Part shown: positions 46,087 to 61,500 of the stretch, piece after piece
Position numbering within the stretch: position 1 is the stretch's first letter
Layout of the letters: each line of letters starts with the position of its first letter
Assembly: GCA_013368325.1 (NCBI GenBank)
Contig: JAACJK010000006.1
Coordinates: 124,001 to 188,000, forward strand
Reading direction: 5' to 3'
Length of the DNA stretch: 64,000 nt
From: Ephemerocybe angulata
Lineage: Eukaryota > Basidiomycota > Agaricomycetes > Agaricales > Psathyrellaceae
Made by a program: the position numbers and the translations under genes
The notes under the pieces: model-generated
The model's database searches: none
The model's input: the letters and a program-made list of their open reading frames with translations, nothing else
What the model was told of the DNA's origin: nothing

Positions 46087-47203
46087 ATGCCGACTACATA
46101 CACCTCCGCCGACCCGCCACAGAGCAGAACAGTGCCATATGTGCGCCTCGCCACAGAAAAGGACTATCCTCAACTCATCGCATTAGGAACGAGGGCCTTC
46201 GCCAAAGATCCGATGTTGTTATATGTGGGATCCGTCCAGCAGGTATGTTGAGGGCTCCTTTGATCTATGCGAACAAAGTCTTCTTAAAGATGAGCTCTTT
46301 CATGGCCCAGGTCCAAGGCCACACCCTAGCGCCCAGTGATGAAGGCTCGCTCCGCATATTCATGGAATTTGTTCTATACTCAACGCTATCGAAGCATGGA
46401 AGAATAACTGTCGCCGCTGTTCCTTCTGACCTTGGTAGATGTTGAAACTGGCGATCCCAGATAGAGACTACTCATTGATCCACTCCTTATAATTAGATAA
46501 TAATGAGATGGTCGCCTCAGCCACATATTGGCTTCCTCCGAGCAAACTTGTTGAGACTCGTCAGGCCACCAAGCCAAGAGATGGCGCCGCTTCCATGCTC
46601 GGAGCATGGGGGGTCGGTGGGACAGCTGTGGGTTAAAACTCTTCACAACCGCCAATACTCACTCGTACTGACTCAGTGGCTTTGATTTCAGCGTATGACT
46701 GAGGATTACCTGAAGAAAGTGCACAATATCATCGTCAACTCTTTCAAACGGCGCGGGTTCCAGGAAAGCGAAGTTGGCTCTAGTGCATGGTACCTCAACC
46801 TGGCGATGACCGACCCAGCGCTACAAGGGAGAGGCTTTCTGTCTATGCTTATGAGAGAACAATTTGCGCACGCACCTGGACAGACGTATATCCTCGAGAC
46901 GACGACTGAGAAAGCTAAGAACCAATATCTGCACTATGGCTTCGAAGTAAGTCGAGGTTCTACATTTTTACTCTCTCTAAAGACGTAAATTCGCCACGCT
47001 GACTTGATCTTTGTAGCTTCAGGAAACATTTTGCGCAGGTGAAGGCCAAATTGGAGTGGATGGTTTACCTGCCACTCATGAAAACGGTGCCGGTGGGGTC
47101 AAGGCCTACCCTATGATCAAGGCAAGTGCGAAGACAATCACGCCTTGCAAGGTTGTGCTGACGAGCAACTGTCTCTCTGCAGTGGGGTGATCATCCCGTG
47201 TGA
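46087..47203 (+). CDS. GNAT-family N-acetyltransferase, 263 aa, 6 exons
   Basis: Exons: 46087-46242, 46311-46434, 46497-46627, 46692-46946, 47017-47121 and 47183-47203. VRLATEKDYPQLIALGTRAF opens a GNAT fold. LAMTDPALQGRGFLSMLMRE (residues about 173-193) is motif A with the Q-x-x-G-x acetyl-CoA pyrophosphate loop (QGRGF). YILETTTEKAKNQYLHYGFE is motif B. The last intron uses a GC donor (gcaagt). The acceptor molecule, a protein or small amine, cannot be read from sequence. A tRNA-His follows 71 bp downstream. Confidence 0.75.
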
Positions 47204-47274
47204 CTCTTGCCCCCACCCAAGGCCCAGAAGTACCTCTGGGACCATGACGGCAAGGGAACCCTAGTCTTTTCAAG

Positions 47275-47360
47275 GTCCTTGTCGATTAGGGGTTAAATCA
47301 TCTCGTTGTGGTTCTCTAATCTACTCCGAGAAGCCGGAAGTTCGAATCCTCCCTGGGACA
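47275..47360 (+). tRNA. tRNA-His (GTG), 14-nt intron, copy 2
   Basis: Identical to copy 1 except for one intron base (TCTACT in place of TCTGCT). It has the same anticodon GTG, the same perfect anticodon stem TCTCG/CGAGA and the same acceptor T-T mismatch. TTTTT at 47361-47365 is the Pol III stop. Confidence 0.75.
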
Positions 47361-47365
47361 TTTTT

Positions 47366-47906
47366 GCATCATTTTGCTCGCCACTCTTTCTGAGTCTTTC
47401 AGAATTCATGATTCTGCGCTCAGCGGCCAGCCTGCTGCAAGCCTGCATGGCCATTGGCACATGCATTTAGAGCCTAGCGGGTATCGTGAGCCCTATGCAT
47501 CCCCCGAAGCTCAAAAATTCAATGTATCGCTATCGCAGAGGATAGCCGGCAATCGTTCATATTGCTGTAGATGCATCACCAGCTTCCAACAGCCTCGGAC
47601 TACATGACATGCATCTGTACTCTTACTCCCAAGTAACCCAGGAGAGGCACATTCATTGCAAAAAGACTGTTTGAATCGCGACGACCCGCCGACTGGGTCC
47701 TGTGCGACTACATACCTTCCAGCGGGCCTCTGTCTCTCAGATAGATGGCGAGAACTCCAATATTCAGATGAGAGCCTTACCGTTCCTGAGCTAGCCACCG
47801 CGTCAGCTTAGATCCGCCAGATCCACGAGAAGGAAGTGGAGCAAAAGAATAGTCTCTGGATTATATTATGGTATGTCTAGGAGGGAATAAAGCAAGAGGT
47901 GGGGCA
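47366..47906. other. Intergenic region
   Basis: Frames on both strands are short and have no recognisable domain. Confidence 0.5.
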
Positions 47907-49881
<1,975 letters not shown>

Positions 49882-50120
49882 CTGGACTATGTGGTTCGGG
49901 GAATACCTTCTTGGGGGACCCAAGTTTTCGCTGAGCTCATACGGGGGACTTAGCACACGTGATGTTATGTAATAATAAGTTAAGTAAATAAATAATCCCA
50001 ATATTGGGCCTTATTTATGTAACTCCACAGCTTTCGAGCGCTCAGGGCTGCATTCCATCGATATCTCTACCTCTGACCACGATTTGAGGATTATACTCCC
50101 GGCAAGACTTTGCCTAATGC

Positions 50121-53100
50121 ATGTCTCTCTCATGGCGCCAAAGGAAGATACGACTTTCGGTCCTCGTCAGCAGCAACGGCGACGAGAACGCAGACGGAAC
50201 GGCCGTCGACCGTCTTATGCATGGCCAGAGTGTTATCGGGAAGACCTGTGAGCGATCTACCTCTACCCGGGGTACTGCAGGAACTCAAGCTGCATCTCAG
50301 CGAAAACCTCAGAAATAGACGGATTAAGATTCCAGGATAAGGATCTTCAGGTCGCTGGAACGCTTGAATACGGCCAGTTTGGCGTTGTGAGTACTCCATT
50401 GAAGGGGCAAGCTCTTGGTTGACCACCGTCGCAACTGTACTTCCCTTTCACGGGGAGAATACCAAGGCCTCGTGCTATGTGGCATCGCCTCCTTGTTTGA
50501 TTGTGGCGAGCTTCGTGCACTGGGAGGAAGAGCTTGCTCTTCAAACACGATTGCTTCCCCAGAGCTAACCTTAAGTCGTACTTTAGATTGACGTCGTTAC
50601 ATGTCGACTCGACAACCGTGTCTACGCACGCAAGTCTATCGAGAAAAGCTTTGCACTCAGAACCCGAGAGCAATGTTCTCCCCAAACGGAAAGGGACATC
50701 CTGCTTCAGGCGACTCTAACCAACTCTCCATGGGCGCCCCATCTCCTTGCAGCCTACCAAATGCCTACACACCTTCACCTCGTGATGGAATATGCTGAAG
50801 GAGGGACGCTCTGGGACGTGCTCGAATCCAGCCCCCTCGATGGAAGGATTCTGGAAGCTGATCTCCGTTGGTGGGCTCCTCAAGCTGTCAGCGCCATACA
50901 CTGGTGCCATACCCAAGGCTTCGCGCACCGGGACATCAAACCCCATAACTTCGTGCTCACGAGGGAATCCCATGTCCTTCTGATTGACTTCGGTTCTGCC
51001 GCGCCTCTGCTACCTCCAGGACCTGACGGTTCTCAGCGACTTCACAGGCAGCATTGTCTCGTGCCTTGTGGTACTTGCGACTATATCTCCCCGGAAATCT
51101 TGAAGGCCCACGAAGAAGCTTTGGTCGCGTTAGAGATGGATGAGGAAGACGACGTCCCAGAGGTCACGCAAGAAACTGAGGGATATGGCCTCGAAACAGA
51201 TTGGTGGTCTCTGGGTGCTATGCTCTATGAGATGGTCTACGGGGCGGCACCATTCTTCGCCAACGAAATTCGACATACGTATCAGAGGATTATGAATCAC
51301 GAGGTGCGCTCATATTCTCGCTCGAGATGTCGTATCTCATGCAAGTACAGAAAAGCTTGCGATTTCCGGACACTGTAGACGTATCTGCTGAGCTACACAG
51401 TCTTCTTCAAGGGTACGCTCTTTTGGATTGGTCATACCCCTCCTCGCTAACCCTTCTGTAGCCTTCTCAGGAATGCCGAAAGTCGGCTTGGACGCAGGAA
51501 CATCTTGGAAATTATCGAACACTCGTTCTTTGACGATGTAGATTGGACCTCTTTGTCTACCGAACCTCCTCCTTCATCGATACATCTGCCACAGTTCACG
51601 TATAACGAACCCCAGAAGGAGCAACCGCCCCCTTCCAATGGCCTCGCCCAATCACAGAGTGAAGCTTACTCTCAAGGATTCGCGTTCTCAGCATTGTTTC
51701 AGTCATCAAGAGCGACTTCGCCTGGCGGTGTGTCTTTCTTACGATCCAGTGGCACTCCGGCAAACGTCCGTTCTCCTGTACGAGACGACCCAAGCTCGTC
51801 GTTTATTGGATTTTCCTGGGGACCAACGATCGATGCATTTCCCGATCAGTCTCCTGGTTCTGAACCAACTCCACTTCCGACTGTCCACACGAGAACACCG
51901 GCGCCTCTTCGAACCTTATCTGTGGTCGGCACTCCTGCGTATTCCTGGCCCGCGAGCAACAACAGGTACCTGACGCCCGGATACGCTCAAACCCTTACGA
52001 CACCGCGACCAAACCCACTTCACTACATGACCCCCGTCCGGGCTTTCTCCTATTCACCTATGCATACAATCCAAAGGACGAGTACTATCCGCCGGACTGC
52101 ACCGAGGAGGACTGTTTCGGATCGAGACGCGATGAAAGAACTCGTCAACTGTATTGGCATGAGCGCGCGGAAGAAGGTGCTGGAGAGCGGTCGCAAACCG
52201 AAGATCCTCACCTCCTTCAGCATGCGCATCAGCCGCGAAATGTCCTCTGATAGGATCTCCGAAGCTCGAACGAAGCCTAAATCTGGGACCGCGACCGCTA
52301 CCAACAGCAACGGCGGGACGCTGCGCAAAGAGCTCCGATTCTTCCCCACGCCCACCGCCATTCCCGTGTCGGACACCAGTATGCGCAGCGACGGGGTGTC
52401 GGGATCTACCTCCTTTCCCAAGTCGCGTCTTGCACCACTGGTGCTCGAGCCCGTCAGCCCCGGCCGTGCGTACCCCCACTCGGCCAGCGAGACCGAGTCG
52501 GAGGGGCCGCCAAGCCCGAGTCCGACGCCCCGCCCGGGGTCGGCGATGTCCAGGAGGAGTGGTACCCCGACGTTGACGGCGACGAGTGCGAGTGCGACGT
52601 TTTCGCAGAGGATTAGGTCGATGTCGGGGAGTAGCTCGAATGGGATGTTGGGGCCGTGGTCTGCTGCGTCTACGGTTTCAAGGGTGGGGAATGTGAGCAC
52701 GGGGAGCGCGAGTGGGACTGCGAGTGCGGTGTTGGGTCCTTTGAAGCGGAAGACGCATGGGCGGACTATGTCTGGGAGTTCTTTGAGGAGGGTCTCGACG
52801 TCGTTTGGAGAGGAGAGTAGGAGGGACGCTTCTCTTGAGGAGGAAAGTGAAGGAGAGGAAGAGAGGGCGGAGGAGAGGAGGAGTAGCGACGAAGGAGGGG
52901 AAGAGGAAGCTGCGGTGACACTAGAACAGCAGGAGCAGGGGCAAGAGGAGATACGGTACGAGCACCAGGAGGAAGGTTGGCATCAGCGCGACGATGCCCA
53001 TGACGAGCACCAAGGACAGGAATATGACGACCGGCCAGAGGACGAAGATGCCGAGGAAGAACAAGACCCCTGGCCGACCAGGCGCGCGTGGGATGACCTC

Positions 53101-53223
53101 GAATACAGGCACAGTCGGATGATGCTCGATATCCGACAGTTGGAGGATCGGCTGGAGCAGATTTCCAGGAGCGTCGCTGAGCGTCCTGGTAATCCTGCGG
53201 GACGGCGGGGTGGGTATAGGTGA
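50121..53223 (+). CDS. AGC-type Ser/Thr protein kinase, 917 aa, 5 exons
   Basis: Exons: 50121-50247, 50301-50386, 50587-51303, 51351-51412 and 51462-53223; the first exon and start are uncertain. Kinase landmarks are all present: glycine loop [10 protein letters not shown] (about 61-71), VAIK-type lysine in YARKS (87), HRDIKPHN (185-192), DFG (205-207) and [24 protein letters not shown] after the core is typical of AGC kinases, so a DMPK/ROCK-like member is likely. The 580-residue C-terminal part is Ser/Pro-rich with Arg-x-x-Ser sites, then a Glu-rich stretch and a short coiled coil ([16 protein letters not shown]). It may act in polarity or cytoskeletal control, by family analogy only. Confidence 0.8.
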
Positions 53224-53779
53224 TGACATTGGGGGTCTGGTTTTGAGGATTGTCTGGTGTATTTTAGTGTCGATATCCTGTGGAGGCATGTCAGTCAGGG
53301 AACTATGAAACGCGTCATCGCGTAGTCAGATAGTGCGAGCTGTCCATGTATGGTGGTTTTAGCCTCTGATATCTAAAGGCCGGATCCACGTTCACTCTAA
53401 TACCGGCGTGTTGTCTTTACTTGCTATATAGGAAGGCGAATTTTCCTGTTTCGTGTGGGTGCGGGCACTCAGGATTCATGGCCAGCCCGGTGTCCCTCAT
53501 TCCACTGTCAGGGACTCGCTTGATAGGAACGTGCTTGATATGTACTCAACAGCTCTCTTGCAGGAAGAGACCCTTTTCCTCGTGGGCTGTGCCCAATTCA
53601 TAAAGCGTCGGAGACAGTATGCATGGCGCTCCCGGCTCCGAGGAAGCAGGGGCTTACTCGTATGCAAATGCTTTGCCGTCGCTGAGGGCTGCGTATAGCC
53701 TCTAAAAACTGAACCTAGATTATAGAGGGTTAAATTGTGACCAGGTAGGGTCCGTTGTTCCAGCGAAATGGTGCAAAAA
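53224..53779. other. Intergenic region
   Basis: No supported gene between the kinase and the tRNA. Confidence 0.55.
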
Positions 53780-53861
53780 TGTCCCAGGGAGGATTCGAAC
53801 TTCCGGCTTCACGGAGCAGGGTGACCACAACGAGATGATTTAACCACTAATCGACAAGGAC
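53780..53861 (-). tRNA. tRNA-His (GTG), 10-nt intron, copy 3
   Basis: Same acceptor, D, anticodon-loop and T-arm sequence as copies 1 and 2, but the D-loop reads AGTGG (the standard A-box) instead of AGGGG. The intron is shorter (TCACCCTGCT), and the anticodon stem TCTCG/CGTGA has one mismatch. Anticodon bases lie at 53828-53826. TTTTT follows at 53779-53775. Confidence 0.7.
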
Positions 53862-54294
53862 CTGGATACCAGGATACTCTTTGTTCCTTCCATCGCACAG
53901 GATCGGGTTTGTGCATCTGTTGGAAGCAAGGAAGGAGACTGGTGCCTCGAGCCATTCGATCCACAAGCTACCTCACAGCCCTTTGAGGAAAGTAAAACTC
54001 TGGGGCACAGGCCTCTGCGAACAAAGGGGCACCAAGCATAATTAACGGTTAGGCGCCCGTGCCCTGTAACGCATGTATTGCTGACGATGTACGATTGTGA
54101 ATCGAGCCAGCTTGCTGTACTAGCGGAGGTAGGCCGGCATTATTAGGGATATTCCTGCAGTTATGGACAAGACTCCAGTAAGTACCATGCACCAAGCAGC
54201 ATGCCAGGCGAGCGGCCCAGGTGTACGTAAACAGTTCCCGGGGTTATTGCTTCAGGTTTTGCCCTTTGTGGCTTAGCCGACCACCACCACCACG
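53862..54294. other. Intergenic region
   Basis: Nothing supported; 5' flank of the F-box-like gene. Confidence 0.55.
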
Positions 54295-56189
54295 ATGAGC
54301 TGTCCACAACTTCAAGTTCGCCCTCAGGCCATGAAGCTCCCGGTTGACGTTCTATCTGAAGTCCTCGACTTTCTCCCCGAGGATGAAGTGCACCCTTTCA
54401 TGACAGTATCTCGTCTCTTCTACTTGGCTTCGGCGAGGCGAATATACAGCTCCCTAGTTCTCGTCGACCTTAACCAAGCCGAAGGGTGCTTAGAAACCTT
54501 GTCGCTCAACCTTACACTGGCCGGGCTTGTAAGAAAGCTATGTATGTATCTCCCGTAGGTCTTCTGCGTTCAATCTCTCCCTTTGCATCCCTGTTAATAC
54601 GTCTACGTGCCAGTAAACCAGTGTCGTCGGCATTTGAAACGAAACTGCGATCTGCCCTCCTGAGTGTCGCACCTGGTATCGTTGAGCTAGACCTCATGAT
54701 CGCTGAGTTCGACACGTCTTCCCATCTGCCACAAATCGAATGCCCGTGGTTGAAGAACCTGAGCATCAGGTGCCCTCTGAGCCCCAGCATCGTGGCTTTC
54801 GTTCGGGCTCAGGCGGACCACCTGGAAGACCTCACGCTAGTAGTAATTGATCCACCGCCTCCCAGCAGCAATGAATCTGGCTTGCGAGGCTTGGATACGG
54901 CAATTAGCATGCCCGCCCTTCGTCGGCTGACTGGACCGGTTGACGCTATGCCGATTTTTCTCGCCAAGTCCCCGCGCGTCTTGGAGCTGGCCTTGGAACA
55001 GCAAGGCGATAATATTCAAGTGACCACCAACGAGGAACTTGCCTCCCTTCTATCCGTGCCTTTCCCATTAACTTCGCTGGCACTTTCTGGGCTCCCGGCG
55101 CAGAGATTCTCGGCGTTCAGTCTGGTCCATCAAAAATTCGAGAATCTGGTCAAGCTGAAGATTACAACTTCTCTTGAAATAGCACAAGTTCGTCTCTCTT
55201 TACTATCATCCTTTTTCGTGATCCTGACCTCGGGACAAGAGCGGTGCTCAGTTCGACCTTATACTTCCCCACTTGCCCAATCTCCGGGAGCTAGTTCTCT
55301 ATTTTCGCCGTCAGGAAAGTTCCCGGCTGACGAGCAACTTTCTCAATGAGGAATACGTCTTCGTTTCACACCTGTCTAAATTGCGAGAATCCCTGTGCAA
55401 ATGCACATTGCCGTGTAAGCTTTGTGTAGCCCCAGCCTCCGTACGATACTAATACACTCTCCATCAGCGTTGACAAGCTGGGGCCGTCTGAAAGCATCTG
55501 GCAAGTGGGTCCCCGTGGTCACGACAGCGGAAGGCATCAAATGGATACTCGATGCAGCGTTACTGCTGCGGCCCCTGCAACTCAACATCTTTCGCACCAT
55601 GACAAGGCTTGCGGCCGAACTGGAGAATCAGGACCCCGCTCCAGGTAGCGACACCCAGATCCAAACCGTACACCGACTGGCGAGCACCTCTAGGAAGATG
55701 GCGCTTTCCATCGGCTACATTATAAATCGCGCTTACAGCCTTCCTCCTGCCTCCCTCCCAGACGAAGACCCTGAGGCTTACTTGGGCCCAGGTCTCTACA
55801 TGGAACAACCCCAGAAGACGGTTCTTGATCTGAAAGGAAACGAACGGAAGCCTTACGAACACTTTCACTGCGAGAGGGCCTTCGCCCCGGAGCTCTCCGA
55901 TCGAACGAAGTGGGACGTGGTTTTCAGCACGGTCGGAATAGCAGCTGTGAGCGCTGCGGAGGAAATTGCGCTCGAGTTTCAGAATGAAGACTTTTCGGTC
56001 CCTGCTGAACCGATTATTCCCGTCCTGGAAGAGTGGCAAAAGGAAGCCGCCGGGGTTGTGCTGGACCTTATGTTCAATTCTAGCCTTGGCTTGACGGGCA
56101 TTAAGGTGGCCAATTACTTTCGAAACCCTGGAGATTGCTGGGGCAAAAGGCACATGGTCACTACCTTCAACTCTGCCTGGGCCAATTAG
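54295..56189 (+). CDS. F-box-like protein, 569 aa, 4 exons
   Basis: Exons: 54295-54545, 54614-55187, 55252-55414 and 55468-56189; joins keep frame. MKLPVDVLSEVLDFLPEDEVHPFMTVSRLFYLASARRIY-type text (residues 13-50) is an F-box-like domain. The middle has leucine-rich spacing (LVELDLMIAEF, LEDLTLVVID, LPNLRELVLYF). The 240-residue last exon is unlike the other F-box-like genes in the window (WGRLKASGKWVPVVTTAEGI, a charged acidic end) and may be a separate domain. It is presumably a substrate adaptor of an SCF ubiquitin ligase. Confidence 0.7.
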
Positions 56190-56655
56190 GATGGCGCCAA
56201 CCTTGGGTACATAGTATTCGTTCAGCGAATAGGTGAGGGTATATCCGATTTGCTGTTGCAGGACTATTCTGACCGCAGACAATGACTTGTAGAGAGGAGT
56301 ACATGACAGGGATATAAGCCGCTGGTACTTAGGCTCCTCGCGATTCGAGGGTGCTAGCACGTATCGCCTGGGTTGCTATTATAATAGAGAGGCACTCACT
56401 GTGTATGCGTTTTGCAGGTGCTCGGACTCGCCGGTCTCAGCATGAATGTCTAAATGTGTTTGCTTTGTGATTTGCGTTGCATTTTCATGGTCTCACTTCT
56501 AAGTGAGTCTCGTTCTTTGTGCTACCGCAATATCTTTCTTCTCTCGAACAAGGGGAAGTTTGAGTCGTCCCCTGAACGCCTTAGAATGCAAAGATGGTGT
56601 GGCGCTTTGCTCTATTTTCTGTCCTCCCGTCGAGAACCTCGTCCTCGCTCTTGCA
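56190..56655. other. Intergenic region
   Basis: No supported gene; 5' region of the following membrane-protein gene. Confidence 0.5.
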
Positions 56656-57885
56656 ATGGCGGCCATCGATACATTGCCTCCCATGTCCTCCGCCAAGAGG
56701 GACCACATTATCCTTTCGAATGGAGAGAGACCAAGGAACAGCCTGTCTCAAATAGGCTGGGTGGTCGTTTTGGTCTGCACAATCTTGACCTGGTGTTGCG
56801 CCGGTGCGTCCATCGGACTTGGTAAGTCAACTGATTCACCTACCTTGTCTGCGTTCAGCTAAAGCCGTTCCATAGCTGCCAATGCATACGTAAAGTGGAC
56901 TCGGCAAACGAACGAGTTAGAGGACGAAGCCCTCGCACTGGGCGTAAACGTTGAGGTGATTTCCCCAGGTCAGTCCTAGTCCAGTCCCCAAGCCTGACTC
57001 GATATTCATATCTTGTTATACACTCCCTTCACAGACCTCCTCCCTGCAGGCATCGCCCTCCTCGCCCTCTGCTGTGTCATATTTGTGATCACAACCTGGA
57101 TTCTGATCCACACCCTCGTTCCGAGCCACCGTCCTTCGACAAGGAAGGTCGCGCATCGAGGCTTCAACGGCGTTCCGACCTTCAACTGGGCCGCGGCTCC
57201 TGTGCTTTTCGTCCTCGCCTGGCTCGTCTTCGGAGATGTCCTTGCATACACCCACGTCCTGCGCACAGGAGCAGCAGTGGTTCGGGGATACCTACCGTCA
57301 GGCCAGTACATCGACGGCACAAGCTCCATCCAGGTTTCTATGACCGACTTTCGGTACCACAAATTCAAGTACTGTGCGTGGTCTCATTCGCTCTGAGTCT
57401 GGTTGGTATCCCTGACCGATTGACCTGCACCCGTAGTGTTGTTGGTGGCCATTCTCCCTTGGTTCACCTTCCTCATGAGCCTCATCACATCGATCGCGCT
57501 CCTCTTTGCCGCAGACGAGGCTGCTCAAGAGCCAGATATTCTAGGAGATATCGAGGCGGCCGCGCAGGGCCCCGTCGACGGGGCTGAGGTCAAACCGACA
57601 GAGGTTGTTGAAATGGGCGGCTCCTTCGAGGAGGCCGGCGGGGAAGGCTCCCTTCAGGAGGGCGATCTTGGGCGTGAGATTCCTCCGGTCGAGAATACAG
57701 AAGGATTAGGCGACACCACTGCTCCTGCCGTGAGTGAAGCGGGCGTAACGGTGGAAGACACTCCCACTCCTCCTGGTGGAGAGCCTACCCCTGTAGAAGC
57801 TCCGGTGCTCTCTGCGACTGACAACGAGGTGCTGAATGCGGATTCAACCGATACACCGGTGGAGAGAGACTCAGGACTGAAGTAG
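56656..57885 (+). CDS. Four-helix membrane protein with acidic tail, 348 aa
   Basis: Exons: 56656-56821, 56876-56968, 57035-57373 and 57437-57885. Hydrophobic segments lie at about 33-56, 88-115, 143-165 and 201-225. The last 120 residues are Glu/Pro/Gly/Thr-rich and acidic, probably a disordered cytosolic tail. The first ATG is set at MAAIDTLPP; an upstream in-frame ATG at 56503 exists, but its extension is Cys/Leu text without sense. The layout is like the gene at 6909-7744, but I see no sequence match. Function unknown. Confidence 0.65.
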
Positions 57886-58513
57886 TTCTAGCCCCGTTCG
57901 ATGTTTTTCAACCTTCTATTCTCTTCTCTATGTATACAAGGTCTGTCAGTTGTTTAGGACACTTGCTCAGATTGTGCGTCGCTCTGGACAGTTGCTCAGG
58001 TTGATCAGTGGTCCTGTATTTATATCAGATGTACGCTTATCTACGCTCTATGTATTCTCTGAGTGTATTTTGCTTAGATCGGTAGCTTGCTTCTTCGATG
58101 TTGTGTGGCCACCCCCGAAAATACCGGGCATCAATCAAATTAGCGCCCATTTCTAGTCCCGGCTTTGCGCCTGCCCCCAACTTGGGAAGGATAGCTTCAG
58201 GTCACCGGGATCTGCTTAACACGGCCGTCCTCGCGCACGCCACGTTGACTGAGCAGCATGCAACGAAGTTGAAGTTGAAGTCCAAGGTCGTCTGAACACG
58301 GAATCGTACAGTCTGACTACGGGAGACAATCTAATTGGGATCGTAGCATGGAGTATATTTATTTTGAAGTTAAACAGGGAAAGAGACGGGAAGAAAATGG
58401 AATGGGCAAGGAACGGGGGAGCTCGAGGCTCAGTCAGAGGAGATAGTCCAATTTAACAAAGGTGGAAAAATAGGCCGTAAGTTTGAAGGAAAGCGATTAT
58501 TGGGGACTAAGTA
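57886..58513. other. Intergenic region
   Basis: No supported gene. Confidence 0.55.
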
Positions 58514-61500
58514 CTAAGCGCTCAATGCATCGACCGGATCCCTGACTACACAATAGTCCACACCCCCTTCAAGCAGATCCTTGCAATCACCCCTTTGACG
58601 AAGCATTTCTATAAGCGTGATGATGTTTGACCTACTTTCTTCGTCGTTCTTAAAGGCGTCTTGCACTTGCTGCGCGTTCAGCAAGTACGCAAGGGCTTCC
58701 GGTCTGTTGTTTTGTCTTTGAGCGGTAGTAATGACTGCATTGCGGATGGTGGGAGGGTTCCACGATTGGTGTTTGAGGAGAATATCGAGAGCATGGAACT
58801 TCCCACAATACACCGCGTAGTCGAACGCTGTCATGCCATGTTGATCACAGAGGTGGAGGTTAAGGGAAGGGCAGCGAGTGAGGAGCTCGACCGATTGTGC
58901 ACCAAACTCCCCAACAGGCTCTTCGGAGAAGAAGCAGGTATACATGAGTGCACATCGTCCATCTCGGTCTTGAGCATTGATGAAGTCTGGGTTGTTTTCA
59001 TTCCCGGAAATGAGGTGCCTGACGGCCACCGGTGGTACATAATTTCGCTTGGGCCAAGTTGACTTGGTCAACTTGGGTCAACTTGGGTCAACTTGGCCCC
59101 GCCAAAACGAGACAAGTTGACTTGGACCAACTTGCAAGTTTGTGCACGTACAAGCGAAGGTCAAGTCAGTTTATTAATAATTGGTATTACTAACTTGCGC
59201 TTTTTTCAATGCATATCATGGTAATTAGAGCCCGAGTTTGTGTGGTAAGGGCCAGGACTACTCGAGGCGGTGATACTAGACGGTAATTAAGCTTCACGCC
59301 GTCTGTCGTTGGTATCCGACCCCTTCCTGAATCTTTTACCAAGTTGTGACCCAAGTTATAACCCCTAACTTGGGGAGCGCCAAGTCGTAGGCAGTACGTA
59401 TTACCTGATGTCAACCTGACGTAGGAGACGGGCTCAGCCTCAGAGTGGGGCCTTGCCGGTACTGATATACTCCGCCTGTTCTTTATTGGCTCCAATTCCG
59501 TCTCCACTGCTTTCTGGTGGTCAAGTAACCGTACAGCGCATACAGCGCCGTTTAATTGATATGACTGTTATTTATTTAATACCTGCTATGTAGAGCTCGT
59601 TAATGGGATTACTTTTTTCTAAATCGGTGAACCCGTTCACGCGCACGAAATGCAAACCACTCAAATGTGCCGAGACTTCCGCCTTATCCTGCTTCCAAAT
59701 TTGGTCTGGCGGAAGTCGGAACGGCGGTAAAGCGACACGGCACAAGCCCAGCATCGAGAAATTTTATTATATATTGTTTAGGGAAAGCCGAGGCCCCTCT
59801 TCGACCCTCAAGGTCCATGATTCAGATGAGACACAATCTCACTTATATTTCGAAGACCCATGTCTTCTCGTCTATGCTAACCCACCATTGAAAATATAGC
59901 GTTGCCTAACAGCAGAATAGTATTCCCCAGTATGCAATCTGCTCGACCCCCCTATAAATACTGTATTGTGAAAAAGCAATGCACATTGGAAATGATAGAA
60001 TAGCAATATAATAGATAAATAATCACAATGGTGCCACTGGACACATCTATTCTCCACCCTCAAATAGCCCCCAGCCGTATTCTCGAGGCCGGAATTTAGA
60101 TTAACAATTCAACTTGCCCCGCCGAACACCCAAGTTCGACCCAAGCGAAGTTGTCGGTCCGTGGGAGTCAAGTTGTCCAGCAACTTGCCCTAACTTGGTT
60201 CGAACTTGGGCTCATTTGGCGGGGGCAAGTTGACCCAAGTTGACCAAGTTAACTTGGTCCAAGCGAAATTATACACGGTCACGGCCACACGGTAGCTGGC
60301 CAGGAGCATCAACGGTGTCCGCTCGTCTTCGTACCGACAGGTACCATCTTTGAGGGAAACGTGGAATGTATGGGATTCTTGGTTCCTAGAATTCCTTAGC
60401 TCATAGACAGGTAAAGCCTCGTGTTCATTCCGCACCACGCGGACATGATCTGCGCGCTCCAGCAGAACCCTCAGAATACGATCTACACCGGAGTCCTGTC
60501 CTGCGAATCGTAACCGGCTGAAATCCATTTTTCTCGCTGTTACCCGACCATCGTACGCCACAATCCGCTCCAGGGTGGTTTTCCCTTCGTCATCTTCCTG
60601 TTGAAGTAATTTGTGACTGCCAGGGTCGCGAGATAAAAACCATCTGACCAGCACTTCGAGGAATGAGTCGCATGCCCGCATGAAAGGCGTTTCATTTCGC
60701 TTATTCTTGGTGTCGATCTTGAGGTTCGGAAATGAGGAAATAAGGAATCGAGGCACGCCGGAGTAGGGAAAGGAACATGCACGAGAGAAAAGAGTGTTTC
60801 CGCCTGAATCTGGAGTGTCAATGTCGAAATCAGGATGTGAGGTGAAAAGCTGCAGCAATCGCCCGGAATCGGTTGTGACGTCAAAGAAAGCTTCGACAGG
60901 GAAGCCGCCAAAGTGAAAGTAGATAAACAGGTTCATGATTGGGGAATCTCCTTCATGGTCTTCTGCGTTTATACCGACGATTTCCAAAGGATAGGCGCGC
61001 CATACGTCAGAGGGGGAAAGGCCCAATAGCCGTTGAGCAACCTCGCACGTTAGCCTATTGGTATGTAGCGGCGTCCGACCGGCTTCGTCACGCACGTGAA
61101 CCCCGCTGTAGCCCTTGAGAAGTGCATCGAGCGCAGCAATACGGCCAAATTGAGCTGCCACATGGAATGGGGTTTTGGTGCCATGCGTAGTGGAGTACAC
61201 CAAGGTTCCCGAGGATATGAGGTGGACAAGATCATAGGCCGCAGCGAGGTGTATACCGGCAGGAACCTCCTCAACATAGTGGTTGCCAACAGGACCGGTG
61301 AGGAAATAGGCGTTGTGCTTGGAGAGGAAGGAGTGGATATAGGGGTTTAAGGCCTGTCGGCCGTCGCAAATCATGGCGTGGTCTCCCCAGTTAAGTAGCG
61401 CATAACGCAAGAGAGGCAGACGGCCAGCTGGGTGCGTGTAAAGTTCGAATTGCCTTTCCCAATTTAACGCAGCTGCGAGCGTTGCCATGTGCTCATCCAT

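Noticed and set aside
59036..60278. A 4-bp TACA or 2-bp TA target duplication at the edges of element C
   Set aside because: Both fit the tips of the visible repeat, but removing element plus one copy leaves the ankyrin gene out of frame. The 8-bp ACGGCCAC restores the frame exactly.
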